DNA of 64,000 nt from Polaribacter batillariae (GCF_017498485.1 NZ_CP071795.1:2604001-2668000); one strand, 5' to 3'. Positions 25,409-34,049 are shown, numbered from the stretch's first letter. Notes: a model not told the origin generated them from the sequence alone. A program made the numbers and translations.

Positions 25409-25901
25409 TTAATACAAGCAAAGTGTAACAATTAACGCTTTTAATTTTGCTACAAACTGCATAGCCTGCATAGGTGATTTGTTTGCTAAATCAAAATTTT
25501 TAATTTCTTGCTGTATTTGTAAAATACTGTTAGGTTTTGTTTTTTGTTTAGTTATAGTGTTATTAAGTTCTAGAATTGTATTGCACCAATTTATATATGC
25601 TTTCTCCTTATTAATATAACTAATTTTATATGCTATAAAGCTAGGTGTTTCTTCAATTTTTTGAAGCTGTTTATTTTGGTATATTAAACCATTTTTTAAA
25701 ACTAAACTATATGGAAAACCTAAACTAAACACTTGTTGGTTTACGGTTTTAATAAATTTACTGTTTACTTTATACCCTTTTATATGTTATATAAACCACA
25801 TACATTGCATTTTGGTTATATACTTTGCAAAACATGCCTTCTTTAAAACAATACAATTTATTATTTTGAGTAACCAGTGCTATTTTATTTTCAGTTGTCA
25901 T
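25409..25901 (-). pseudogene. MutS-like DGR accessory gene (MSL-type), frameshifted
   Basis: Two frames joined at the A run 25778-25781 (one A too many) give about 163 residues starting MTTENKIALVTQNNKLYCF at 25901. The part KLYCFKEGMFCKVYNQNAM and the later LGFPYSLV resemble MutS domain I (FFRVGDFYE..DA, GFPHHA). MutS-like accessory genes are known beside the reverse transcriptase in some Bacteroidetes DGRs. The gene ends 34 nt before the reverse transcriptase start. The intact second part alone runs from 25732 to 25409. The family call rests on weak similarity. Confidence 0.6.
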
Positions 25902-25984
25902 TATTAAATTTGGTTGTATTATTAATAAGCAAAAACATAAATATTAATTTTTTTTTGACCGCTTACGCGGTTTTAGAATAAAAA

Positions 25985-26009
25985 CCCGCCACCCTAAAGG
26001 GATGGCAGG
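25985..26009 (-). terminator. Hairpin downstream of the DGR variable repeat
   Basis: On the minus strand CCTGCCATCCC pairs with GGGTGGCGGG around a TTTA loop, with one bulge, and a T run follows. It lies about 40 nt past the VR. It would work as an intrinsic terminator between the target and the retroelement genes. In the Bordetella phage DGR a hairpin just downstream of the VR is needed for efficient target recognition, so it may serve that role too. Confidence 0.7.
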
Positions 26010-26045
26010 TTAAAGTGCCAAAGTGCACAAATACATACAAAGTGT

Positions 26046-26897
26046 CTATTCCTTAATGCAACGAACAGAGGCACCGAAAGCCCTATTGGCAGTATTCACG
26101 AAAGAATTACTGCTAGTGAAGAGTAGTAAACGTGCAGGAGAACCACTAACCGTACTTGACCAATAGTAACCGGCACTACCAATAGAGCTAAGGGCACCAT
26201 TGACGTAGCTACGGATACCTCCTGCGGGAAGCTTTAAAGCACTACCATATGCTCCAGCTGCATTGTTAGTAGAAAAAGCTAAACGCTCATTATTTAACTC
26301 AGTTTCTGTAGGTACTCTATATCCTGTTGGGCAAGGATCATTATTACCTGCTTGCCATAAAGTATTGTCTTGTGTACTTAACCAATCACTAGAACCAACA
26401 ATAAAGTTTGCACCTTCACTACCACTAACTACAGCTCCTGAAGATGTTGCACTTGTTCTTATTTGGTGTCCATCTGCTGCTCTACCCCATTGGTATAAAT
26501 GTCCGTAAGCCGCAGCATCTGTACTATTACCTGCTTGTTGTGTAGCCCCTAAGTTACGGTCCATCCAAATTGTACCGTTTTGTCCTGCAACGTCTACTAC
26601 CGTAGTAGTACCACCTTCAGATGCGCTAGTACCACTAGTAACATTAATAAACTCGTTACCATTGTTTACATATAATCCTTTTGTTGTACAGTCTAAACAA
26701 TACACTATTAAACCTTCTGCTGGAGAGGCAATGGCATTCATTTGTACTTGTGTCATACGTGGTGGTAAAAAACCTTTTGTTGTGCTTACTACATCTAAAG
26801 ATGCAGACGCATCTGGGTTTGTTGTACCTACACCTACTTGTGCAATACTTGTAAAACTTGCTACAATAAATGCAACGCTTAATAATATTTTTTTCAT
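26046..26897 (-). CDS. DGR target: FISUMP-domain surface protein with variable C-terminus
   Basis: A 283-residue protein with a signal peptide (MKKILLSVAFIVASFTSIAQ), the N-terminal VGVGTTNPDAS...FLPPRMTQVQ region and a FISUMP domain from IWMDRNLGATQQAG (~residue 110) to SVRCIKE. The last ~60 residues form the variable region, a C-type-lectin-like fold in known DGR proteins, where changes are accepted at surface loops. Codons aligned with template AAC are now TTC, GCC or AGC. It follows the barrel gene and precedes the hairpin and the retroelement genes, so it is the target in cis. The frame is intact. Confidence 0.9.
   Translation of the reverse strand: MKKILLSVAFIVASFTSIAQVGVGTTNPDASASLDVVSTTKGFLPPRMTQVQMNAIASPAEGLIVYCLDCTTKGLYVNNGNEFINVTSGTSASEGGTTTVVDVAGQNGTIWMDRNLGATQQAGNSTDAAAYGHLYQWGRAADGHQIRTSATSSGAVVSGSEGANFIVGSSDWLSTQDNTLWQAGNNDPCPTGYRVPTETELNNERLAFSTNNAAGAYGSALKLPAGGIRSYVNGALSSIGSAGYYWSSTVSGSPARLLLFTSSNSFVNTANRAFGASVRCIKE
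26050..26228 (-). repeat. DGR variable repeat (VR)
   Basis: The 179 nt at the 3' end of the target gene, from PAGGIRSY to SVRCIKE, align with the template repeat at 23573-23658 in two blocks separated by 93 nt. The last conserved block, TCTGTTCGTTG-ATTAAGGA, is in the place of the initiation of mutagenic homology; it differs from the TR by one A (TGA in TR, TGC in VR), which removes a stop codon from the template reading. Confidence 0.87.
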
Positions 26898-27033
26898 AAT
26901 TGTTGTTTTAAATTAGCCCCTCTTAATCTCCCCAAAGGGGAGAAACTCTCACTCTTGTTTTTTTCTAGTAATTAGAGTCTTTTAAAATGAGCATTTCTGT
27001 TATTTAATTTATTTGTTGTTATTTATTTATTTT

Positions 27034-27071
27034 GAGATTTCTCCTTGTTCCTCGTTCGAAATGACAAAAGG
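27034..27071. repeat. REP-like palindromic repeat
   Basis: GAGATTTCTCCTTGTTCCTC followed by GTTCGAAATGACAAAAGG is a copy of the dispersed GAGATTTCTC...TCGAAATGACA repeat family. Confidence 0.6.
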
Positions 27072-27151
27072 TTTGTGAGTTATTCTCCTTTATTTATTGA
27101 GATTACTTTTCTTAATGAACAGATTACTTTGTTCCTGGCAATGACAGATTA

Positions 27152-27724
27152 TTAGAACTTTTTAATGAAACCTATTGTTAGATATCTGTGAGTTCCCATA
27201 TACTTTTCTGAAGCGAACCTGTAACCAAATTTAGCTGTAACTCCAAAACTTGAATTTTTAAACCATGCATTAATACCTGCAGACGGATTAAAAGCAAAAG
27301 AGTCTTTAGAGTTGGCAATGGTGTTAGGCGCTTTTATATAATTGGCCCCTAGTGCTACAAATGGTACAAAGAAAGTACCTGTTTTAAATTTGTATCCACC
27401 TTCTAAATTTGCAGAAAAGTAATTTACAGGATTGCTCCATAAGCCTGTTTCTTTTGCTACACTAAAAGAAGCACTTGCCGCAGTAAAAAAGTTAGATTTA
27501 AAAGTTCTAGCGACACCAACCGTAAGCCCTACATTAACCATATCTCCTAATCTATCTACGTCAGACTGTGCATCCCAACCTGCAATAACCCCAAAAGTGG
27601 CATCTACCGTCCAGTAGCTATTTCCTTTTTCAAAAAAACGAGCGTCGTTTTTGTTACCATCGGCTTGAGCAACCGCCAAAAAACTCATTAAAAAAGCGCA
27701 TGTTGTAATAATTGTTTTTTTCAT
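27152..27724 (-). CDS. Outer-membrane beta-barrel protein, copy 2
   Basis: A 190-residue protein almost identical to that at 17287-17859 (changes near WDAQSD and at YLTIGF close to the end). Signal peptide, alternating strand pattern and terminal Phe are kept. It precedes the DGR target gene in the operon, which places the target beside an outer-membrane component in both operon copies. Confidence 0.85.
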   Translation of the reverse strand: MKKTIITTCAFLMSFLAVAQADGNKNDARFFEKGNSYWTVDATFGVIAGWDAQSDVDRLGDMVNVGLTVGVARTFKSNFFTAASASFSVAKETGLWSNPVNYFSANLEGGYKFKTGTFFVPFVALGANYIKAPNTIANSKDSFAFNPSAGINAWFKNSSFGVTAKFGYRFASEKYMGTHRYLTIGFIKKF

Positions 27725-27752
27725 TGTATGTGTGTTAATATGTATGTTCGAA

Positions 27753-27935
27753 TTAAAAATCAAAGCCTGTACCTGGATCATCAGGGCTTTGTGCTTGTGA
27801 TTTTTGTGGGTTTAAAATCATATAGGTACCTAATGCAGTTAATGCTGCATATTTCCCATAATTACCAATTTTAGAAATAGCTTCTTTTCTTGTAATTTGA
27901 TTTTTGTTTTCTGTTTGTTCTTTTTTTTCTTTCAT
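27753..27935 (-). CDS. 60-residue protein of the adhesin operon, copy 2
   Basis: Identical to the protein at 17888-18070 except Lys for Asn at residue 4. Hydrophobic middle with preceding basic residues and an acidic SPDDPGTGFDF tail. Function not recognised. It is located 34 nt after the adhesin gene and 28 nt before the barrel gene. Confidence 0.75.
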   Translation of the reverse strand: MKEKKEQTENKNQITRKEAISKIGNYGKYAALTALGTYMILNPQKSQAQSPDDPGTGFDF

Positions 27936-27969
27936 CTTATATTTTTTAAAATTTAAAGTTTTTAAAAAG

Positions 27970-29520
27970 TTATTCTATAATTAACTTTTTAGTGTACTCA
28001 CCTTTCTCTGAAACAATATTTACGATGTAAATTCCTGTTGCTAAATTTGTTGGCAGTTGAATGTCTTTTACTTGACCTGCAACAAATTGATTTGTAAGTA
28101 TTTTTTTACCAGTAACACTGTACATTTTTAGAGTTGAATTATTTTGTGTGTTTAAACCTACAATTCTAAGAACGTTGTTTTGTGTTTTATAAATATTTAT
28201 AGCGTTTGCTAAAGGGGCGTTTTCTGTATTTAGCACTTTACTAGAAGTGTATAAGAAAAAACGACCAGTACCATTTAAACTTTTGGTTACATTTATTTTA
28301 TGAGAAGTTTCTGTTAACTTTGCAAATGTGTTATTTTTTTTATCCTCTAAATAAACATCTACACCTTTTGGTAAATTATTTACAGAAACACTAAAACTTA
28401 ATTCTTGGTTGGCTGCAGCTCTAACAGATAAAGGTATTGCTATGTTGCTATTTATGCTGCTAGTAGGTAAGCTTTGTATTGTAAAATCGATACCTTTACT
28501 ATCTGATACTAAGTGAGTATCTAAAGAAAAAGTAGGTGTTCCGTCTTGATATGCGCCTGCATCGTAACCAACGTCTAAACCAGTAGTAGCTTCTTCTAAA
28601 AACTCGATGGTTGTTGATTTGCTAGCAGAACCATTAGAAACATACAAAGAAATTGTAGGAGTAGCGTTGCTTGTTTTATAAAAAGTTGCGGTACTATTTT
28701 GATGATTTTGCAAAGCTTTTGGAAAAGTAAATGTTTCGTTTGCACTTTTAGCCGCTACTAAAAAGGCTTGTCCTGGAGCTAATTGTAAAGCTGGGTCAGA
28801 ATGTCTTAATGGCGCATAAGTAGTTCCATTCCATATATATAAAAAAGCAAAACTTGGGTCTAGTTTATCGATGTTTTCACTTAAAACATTTGCAACTGCG
28901 TTTGCATTGTTGTTAGCAGGTAAAAAAGAAGGATATGGGTTACCCACACATGCCCAAAAATTAGTTCCACTAGAAATTTTTGGTATCGATACAGTTACAT
29001 CTTCATCTGCTAAAGCGCCCGTAAAAGTATAATTACCAGCAGTTGTTTTTTTCATACTATAACCAACACCCGACTCGAAATTAGCTAACGTTTCTTGATT
29101 TTCTTTTGTGGGTGCAGTGTTGTGGTAGGTCCACCTTTTTGTAGGGGTGTTTGTATTTTTATAATACGACACTCCATAATTACTAGAAGCTCCACTTTGT
29201 GCCACATTATTGCTAGCATCTGCAATAAAACTAGAAACACTATAAGTTGCTACTGGAGCAGAGATTAAATGCCAATCGGTATCTGAAATATGGCGTTTGT
29301 AAGTGATGTTCCCTGCTGCATTTCCATCAACAATAAAAGAACCACTTTTTGTGGCGTCAGATTCTACTGTTAAGTTTCCGACAACAGAAACATTGCTTCC
29401 TGCATATAATACACCTCCAGGCAGAGTTGTTATTTCCCCTCCTGATGCCACATGAAAGTCTTGAGACCATGCCACATTTGTGATTATTATGCAGAACATT
29501 AAATTCATAATTTTCTTCAT
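27970..29520 (-). CDS. T9SS type A sorting-domain surface protein, copy 2
   Basis: A 516-residue protein, nearly identical to that at 18105-19655; changes include VDGNAAG for VQGNATG, YKRH for YERH, QNST for QNGT and NGTG for NGIG. It has the same signal peptide and C-terminal type A sorting domain. It leads the operon copy that contains the DGR, so the target protein is probably made together with a T9SS-exported surface protein. Confidence 0.9.
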   Translation of the reverse strand: MKKIMNLMFCIIITNVAWSQDFHVASGGEITTLPGGVLYAGSNVSVVGNLTVESDATKSGSFIVDGNAAGNITYKRHISDTDWHLISAPVATYSVSSFIADASNNVAQSGASSNYGVSYYKNTNTPTKRWTYHNTAPTKENQETLANFESGVGYSMKKTTAGNYTFTGALADEDVTVSIPKISSGTNFWACVGNPYPSFLPANNNANAVANVLSENIDKLDPSFAFLYIWNGTTYAPLRHSDPALQLAPGQAFLVAAKSANETFTFPKALQNHQNSTATFYKTSNATPTISLYVSNGSASKSTTIEFLEEATTGLDVGYDAGAYQDGTPTFSLDTHLVSDSKGIDFTIQSLPTSSINSNIAIPLSVRAAANQELSFSVSVNNLPKGVDVYLEDKKNNTFAKLTETSHKINVTKSLNGTGRFFLYTSSKVLNTENAPLANAINIYKTQNNVLRIVGLNTQNNSTLKMYSVTGKKILTNQFVAGQVKDIQLPTNLATGIYIVNIVSEKGEYTKKLIIE

Positions 29521-29736
29521 AATTTATTTGATTTTGTGTTTAACAATGCCACAAAGGTCTTGTATATAAACGACGGGTAGTGTTTAGAATAAATAAGTGG
29601 TCGATATTAGAAACAATTGGGAGTAAAGGGGTGTAAGCGTTTTTTAAGAAATGGTATTACACCTTCTGAAATTATTTTACATAAAATTTCAGATAGTGTA
29701 TAAATATTTAAGAAGTATGATTGAAAAAAGCCTCTT

Positions 29737-30696
29737 TTATGCGCTAAAAGTGGCACGTTGCAAACGGTCGTTAATCGATTTTCCTAAGCCATTATTAGGA
29801 AAACGCTCTGTAATTATTACATCTAATTGTAAGCGATCTAATTGATGTAAAGAATCGTATAATTTAGAAGCTGCTTCTTGCAAAAAACCCTTTTCAGATA
29901 AAATAATTTCTATTAAGTTTTTATTCTTTAAAGAAGTTTTAAAAACTAAAACTCCAATTTTTTTATTCGGGTGCTTTTTAATTTCTTCGGCAACATTATC
30001 AACCAGAAAAGTTTTTGTAGATGGGGCATAATGTCTTGCCAACATTCCTGGAGCATCTGGGCTTTGTTCTTTCTTGTTTTTAATGGTAATTTCACCCACA
30101 ATTGCTTTAATATCTTCTAAAGCCAAAGCACCTAACCTGTAAATAATTGGCTCGTCGTTTTCGAAACCAATAATGGTAGATTCTATTCCGTTTTCGCAAG
30201 AACCACCATCTAAAACTTGCTGAATATCATTTTTAAAATAACGTTCTACATGCTCTGGTTTTGTCGGGCTAATGCTACCAAAAGGGTTTGCGCTTGGTGC
30301 GGCCAAAGGAAAAGGCAATTGTCTTAAAAGCTCTAAAGTTACAGGGTGATTTGGAATGCGAACAGCAACAGTATCTTTTCCAGCGGTAATTAAATCTGGA
30401 ATTTTTTCATTCTTTTTTAAAACCAAAGTCATAGAACCTGGCCAAAAAGCCTCTGCCAATAATTTTGCTTTTTGGGGAATATGAGTTACTATATTTTCTA
30501 ATTCTTTAACCTCAGAAATATGCACAATTAACGGATTAAAAAACGGGCGCTTTTTCGTAGAGAAAATGCTATTTATTGCTTTTTCACTAAAAATATTTCC
30601 TGCCAAACCATACACGGTTTCAGTAGGTATGGCTACCAATTGCTCGTTAGTTAATAGTTTTACGGCCTTTTGTATGTCTTTAGAAATAATGCTCAT
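29737..30696 (-). CDS. sua5: L-threonylcarbamoyladenylate synthase (Sua5/YciO/YrdC)
   Basis: A 319-residue enzyme that makes threonylcarbamoyl-AMP from Thr, bicarbonate and ATP for the t6A37 modification of tRNAs reading ANN codons. The YrdC domain fills residues ~8-200, with VAIPTETVYGLAG, KKRPFFNPLIVH and PLAAPSANPFGSISPT. The Sua5 domain (~215-319) follows, so this is the long form. It is transcribed alone, downstream of nothing on its strand, and ends about 80 nt from the end of the adhesin repeat. It marks the right edge of the island. Confidence 0.93.
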   Translation of the reverse strand: MSIISKDIQKAVKLLTNEQLVAIPTETVYGLAGNIFSEKAINSIFSTKKRPFFNPLIVHISEVKELENIVTHIPQKAKLLAEAFWPGSMTLVLKKNEKIPDLITAGKDTVAVRIPNHPVTLELLRQLPFPLAAPSANPFGSISPTKPEHVERYFKNDIQQVLDGGSCENGIESTIIGFENDEPIIYRLGALALEDIKAIVGEITIKNKKEQSPDAPGMLARHYAPSTKTFLVDNVAEEIKKHPNKKIGVLVFKTSLKNKNLIEIILSEKGFLQEAASKLYDSLHQLDRLQLDVIITERFPNNGLGKSINDRLQRATFSA

Positions 30697-30745
30697 AATT
30701 CGGTTGCGAAATTACGCATAAAATTAATTTCGACATAAAATAGAA

Positions 30746-30845
30746 AAGAACTTTTAATCGAAAAGAATTCTTCGAAGATTTGCCTCGGGGTTTGTGTTGA
30801 AATTGTTATTCCTGTGAAAATGGGAATCTAAATACAGAATTTTTG
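30746..30845. repeat. Dispersed repeat, family B, copy 1
   Basis: TTTAATCGAAAAGAAttc, TGCCTCGGGGTTT and ATTCCTGTGAAAATGGGAAT then CTAAATACAG occur here in the same order as, in inverted orientation, at 40209-40290. It lies in the intergenic region upstream of sua5. Confidence 0.65.
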
Positions 30846-30930
30846 TTTTTAACTTTTTTTAGGTGAAAATGAAACTAGTAAAATGCCTCTGTGGATCTGC
30901 CTTAAGATAGAGTTGTTTTAAAGAAATTTT

Positions 30931-31164
30931 TTATTTTTTTTTCAACCAAGCACGAATTTCTTTTCGCAAAGAAATTTCGGGTTTAGGCAGCGGAATGGTT
31001 TTACCAAATTGTTTACTTCTATTGAATTTAGAATACAAAATTTTACGTTGTTTCCAATCTTCTGGAAATAGCGCTAAATAACCGTTAAAAATGTTTTGTT
31101 CTGTTGGTTTGTCTTTTAAATTGTCGAATATTTTCTTAAATTTTTCGTCTTGGTTCGTAATCAT
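30931..31164 (-). CDS. Small hypothetical protein
   Basis: A 77-residue soluble, basic protein with no signal peptide. I do not recognise a domain. It has mixed charge, a YLALFPEDWKQRK core and ends in a lysine run. Codon use looks like that of the neighbours. It is on the same strand as sua5 and pabB, but gaps of about 190-230 nt on each side suggest its own transcript. Confidence 0.6.
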   Translation of the reverse strand: MITNQDEKFKKIFDNLKDKPTEQNIFNGYLALFPEDWKQRKILYSKFNRSKQFGKTIPLPKPEISLRKEIRAWLKKK

Positions 31165-31280
31165 AAGGTAAAGATAGGTAAAGAAAATGTTTTAATAAGC
31201 CTATGGTTTTTTAATGCTAAAAGTTGTTAAACAGGTTTCGTCTAGATTATAAAGGCATCCTTTTTTTGAGGAACGAAAAA

Positions 31281-31310
31281 AGATATCGTCTTTCGACTTC
31301 GCTCAAGATA
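31281..31310. repeat. REP-like palindromic repeat
   Basis: CGTCTTTCGACTTCGCTCAA followed by GATA is a copy of the dispersed CGACTTCGCTCGA family, just downstream of pabB. Confidence 0.55.
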
Positions 31311-31350
31311 AATTCCAAGCTATAAATAGCTTTAAAAAAATAGTTAAGAT

Positions 31351-32670
31351 TTATTTTGAATTTAACAAAGCAAAACGCATTGCTTTTGCCTTTAATAGAC
31401 ATTCTTCGTACTCTTTTTCTGGACTCGATTTTGCTGTAATTGCACTGCCCACAGAGTAAGAAATGTACTTTTTTTCTTTGTTATATAAAATGCTTCGGAT
31501 GATTACATTAAAATCGAAATCGCCATTTGGGGTAAAATAACCTACAGTGCCAGAATAGAGGCCACGCTTGGTTTCTTCTAAGTTTTCGATAATTTTCATT
31601 GCAGAAACTTTTGGAGCGCCTGTCATGCTTCCCATAGGAAACGTGTCTTTAATAACGTCCACAGAATGGGTGGTTTTTTCGATTTCGGAAACCACTGTAG
31701 AAATCATTTGATGGACTTGTTTAAAGGAATATACTTTGCATAATTCTTCGACTTTTACACTTCCTTTTTTAGCAGTTTTAGATAGGTCGTTTCTTACCAA
31801 ATCTACAATCATTACATTTTCTGCACGTTCTTTAATATCTCTCGATAAATCGGATGCAATTTTGGCATCGTCAATCGAGCTAACCAATCTTTTTGCGGTT
31901 CCTTTTATTGGCTGAGAAATAATTTTACGACCTTCTTTACGAATGTATCTTTCTGGTGAAGCACACAATGCATATTGATGTGCTATTTTTAAAAATGTGG
32001 CAAATGGAGGTTCTGAAATTTGGTTTAAATGCTTGTAAACTTCAACAGGATTTATGGTTGAATTTTTAGCATAAAATTCTTGACAAAAATTGGCTTCGTA
32101 AATATCGCCTCTATGGATATGTTCTAAAACTTTGGTAACTTTATGGTGGTATTCGTCTTTATGAATTCTTAGTTTTATTTTAATATCTGGTTTAAATTGT
32201 TTTATTTTAAGATTTCTCGACTTCGCTCGAAATGACATTTTAGAAATTTCTTCAAAATCACTTTCAATCTTATTATCTACCATTTTTAAATACTGAAATT
32301 CAATGGTATTTTCTTTAATAAAAAGTAGTTTTTGAGGTTGAAAAAAATACAAATCTGCAAAATTTAATCCGTCGAAATTTTTTGAAGAAAGTCGTTCGAC
32401 ATCGTTTTTTACGTCGTAAGAAATGTAGCCGAAAATATAGTCTTTGGTTGTGGTTTGGTATGCTTTTAATTTCTCGAAAGCTTGGTAATAATCTGTTTTT
32501 ATAGAAGTAAATTCTTCTACTGCCAAAGCAGCATCGAAACTAGAATATTGTTGTTCGTAGTTGTTAGAATCTAACCAAATTGCGGTTTCGAATTGTTGGC
32601 TCCAGTACAAAAGATTTTGTTTGAAATTAGCCATATTTTCAACAGAAAAAGTACGAATGGTTCTTTGCAT
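31351..32670 (-). CDS. pabB: Aminodeoxychorismate synthase component I
   Basis: A 439-residue chorismate-binding enzyme that joins ammonia and chorismate for folate synthesis. The conserved C-terminal domain has KIISQPIKGTAKR, GSMTGAPKVSAMKIIE and SVGSAITAKSSPEKEYEE. The start at 32670 (MQRTIRTFSVEN) matches the family better than the ATG at 32724, which would overlap the upstream gene. Residues near 150 read MSFRAKSRNLKIK, a REP-like repeat inserted in frame between the N-terminal and catalytic parts. The upstream gene ends 31 nt before this start. Confidence 0.9.
   Translation of the reverse strand: MQRTIRTFSVENMANFKQNLLYWSQQFETAIWLDSNNYEQQYSSFDAALAVEEFTSIKTDYYQAFEKLKAYQTTTKDYIFGYISYDVKNDVERLSSKNFDGLNFADLYFFQPQKLLFIKENTIEFQYLKMVDNKIESDFEEISKMSFRAKSRNLKIKQFKPDIKIKLRIHKDEYHHKVTKVLEHIHRGDIYEANFCQEFYAKNSTINPVEVYKHLNQISEPPFATFLKIAHQYALCASPERYIRKEGRKIISQPIKGTAKRLVSSIDDAKIASDLSRDIKERAENVMIVDLVRNDLSKTAKKGSVKVEELCKVYSFKQVHQMISTVVSEIEKTTHSVDVIKDTFPMGSMTGAPKVSAMKIIENLEETKRGLYSGTVGYFTPNGDFDFNVIIRSILYNKEKKYISYSVGSAITAKSSPEKEYEECLLKAKAMRFALLNSK
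32209..32238. repeat. REP-like repeat inserted in frame in pabB
   Basis: AGATTTCTCGACTTCGCTCG followed by AAATGACATT is the clearest copy of the dispersed palindrome and lies inside pabB. It adds the residues SFRAKSRNL without breaking the frame. Confidence 0.8.
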
Positions 32671-32701
32671 ATTTGAGGCAAAAATACAATATTTTGATAT
32701 T

Positions 32702-33928
32702 TTATTGGTACAATCGGTTTGCAATAGGAATTTTTAAACTAATTCCTGTTTGTACATCAGGCGAATTGTTTAGAGATAAATCTTCTTTTAAATAGATAGA
32801 AAAGCTATAATTTTCTCTTCCATAGGTGTACATCCAGCTCCAGGCAGATTGGTAATCGTACAATTTCTCAAAACCATTTTGCCATCCAGAATGTATTTCT
32901 TGCCATTTGCCAACCAATTGATAATAGTTGGCTTCGTCTCTTTTGCTAAAACTCGATTGTATTTGATAATTTGCAGAAACAGCATGGTAGTTTCCTTTTC
33001 GAGTGTATTTTGTGTATTCTAACATTCCTTCGAAACTCAACAAATATTTGTTATTACCTAGTTGAATGTTCTTTTTAAAATCGACAATATTTCTTCTTAA
33101 AATGGCTGTTCCAAAAGATGTTCTAATTTCATTGGTGTTTTTTAAGTGCCATTTTTTTACAATGTTTCCAGAAAAGCCAAAGTCTAAAGAAGGGTTGTCT
33201 TTAGAGGTATTGACGCCTAAATCCGAACCAAAATTTAGAAAAATATTTTTCTTTTTAAGGTTGATAAAATTTGGATAATAAAAATGATGTACCTCAATTC
33301 CCGCAAAAATAAATTGACCGTCTTTTAGCTCTAATTTTCGTCCTTTTCTATCTTGATAACGAACATTTACTTGATTTAATCCGTAATATTTTCGCCCAAA
33401 AGGATCTTCGCCACCAGCAATATTGCTATGAAACCATTCTATGCTTTCGTCACTTGTAAATAACGAAAACGGATATTTTCCTTTGGTTACTAAATAAGAG
33501 CGAAGTGAAACAGCCAACTCGTGATTTTTAGCAACTTTTGTGTTAAAATCGATTCTAAAATTTTTAAAAACAGCATCTATAACGATGTTTTCGTATAAAG
33601 CAGGTGTTGTTTGTTGATCTTTATAAAAATTTCTGTTATACCAAATTTTTTCACGAAGTCGATTTCTTATGGTATTGTCTTTTGGTAAATACATTTCTAC
33701 AAAAGGATGAAACGTATTGGCACTTGCCAACGAAATATTCAACACCATTTTTTGAGGCGGACGTACCTTAAAATTCTGGTTTATTCGTGCAGAAAACAAC
33801 CCAAAATGATGAATGGGCAACATACTTGGTTTGTCTATTCCGTTTTTTAATCGAATAGTATCTTTCTTTTGACTGAATGAAAAAAAAGAAGTCACTAAAA
33901 ATAAAAGAGAGAAAGTAATTTTCTGCAT
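32702..33928 (-). CDS. Hypothetical exported, probable outer-membrane protein
   Basis: A 408-residue protein with a signal peptide (MQKITFSLLFLVTSFFSFSQ). The rest has many short alternating strands with aromatic residues, as in outer-membrane barrels (for example NKYLLSFEGMLEYTKY and YSFSIYLKEDLSLNN), and ends ANRLYQ. I do not recognise the family with certainty. It lies 31 nt upstream of pabB on the same strand and may share its transcript, although the functions look unrelated. Confidence 0.7.
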   Translation of the reverse strand: MQKITFSLLFLVTSFFSFSQKKDTIRLKNGIDKPSMLPIHHFGLFSARINQNFKVRPPQKMVLNISLASANTFHPFVEMYLPKDNTIRNRLREKIWYNRNFYKDQQTTPALYENIVIDAVFKNFRIDFNTKVAKNHELAVSLRSYLVTKGKYPFSLFTSDESIEWFHSNIAGGEDPFGRKYYGLNQVNVRYQDRKGRKLELKDGQFIFAGIEVHHFYYPNFINLKKKNIFLNFGSDLGVNTSKDNPSLDFGFSGNIVKKWHLKNTNEIRTSFGTAILRRNIVDFKKNIQLGNNKYLLSFEGMLEYTKYTRKGNYHAVSANYQIQSSFSKRDEANYYQLVGKWQEIHSGWQNGFEKLYDYQSAWSWMYTYGRENYSFSIYLKEDLSLNNSPDVQTGISLKIPIANRLYQ

Positions 33929-34049
33929 TTTGTAAAAATAAGCAAAGTTTGAGATTAGAGAATTAAGTATAGAGTAGTAAGAAATGGTATAAATTTAGAG
34001 AAAAATTCGCCATCTAAATCCGTGTCTAAAAACCACAAAATCAAAAATA

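Larger units (their letters stand above)
27152..29655. repeat. 2.5-kb direct repeat, copy B
   Basis: Partner of 17287-19790 at an offset of 9,865 bp. Similarity ends abruptly at about 29655, where the sua5-side sequence begins, and near 27152, where FISUMP upstream DNA differs. Confidence 0.92.

Noticed and set aside
23573..29655. CRISPR array or prophage in the island
   Set aside because: Repeats are long and few, with no regular spacers; no phage structural, integrase or lysis genes are present.
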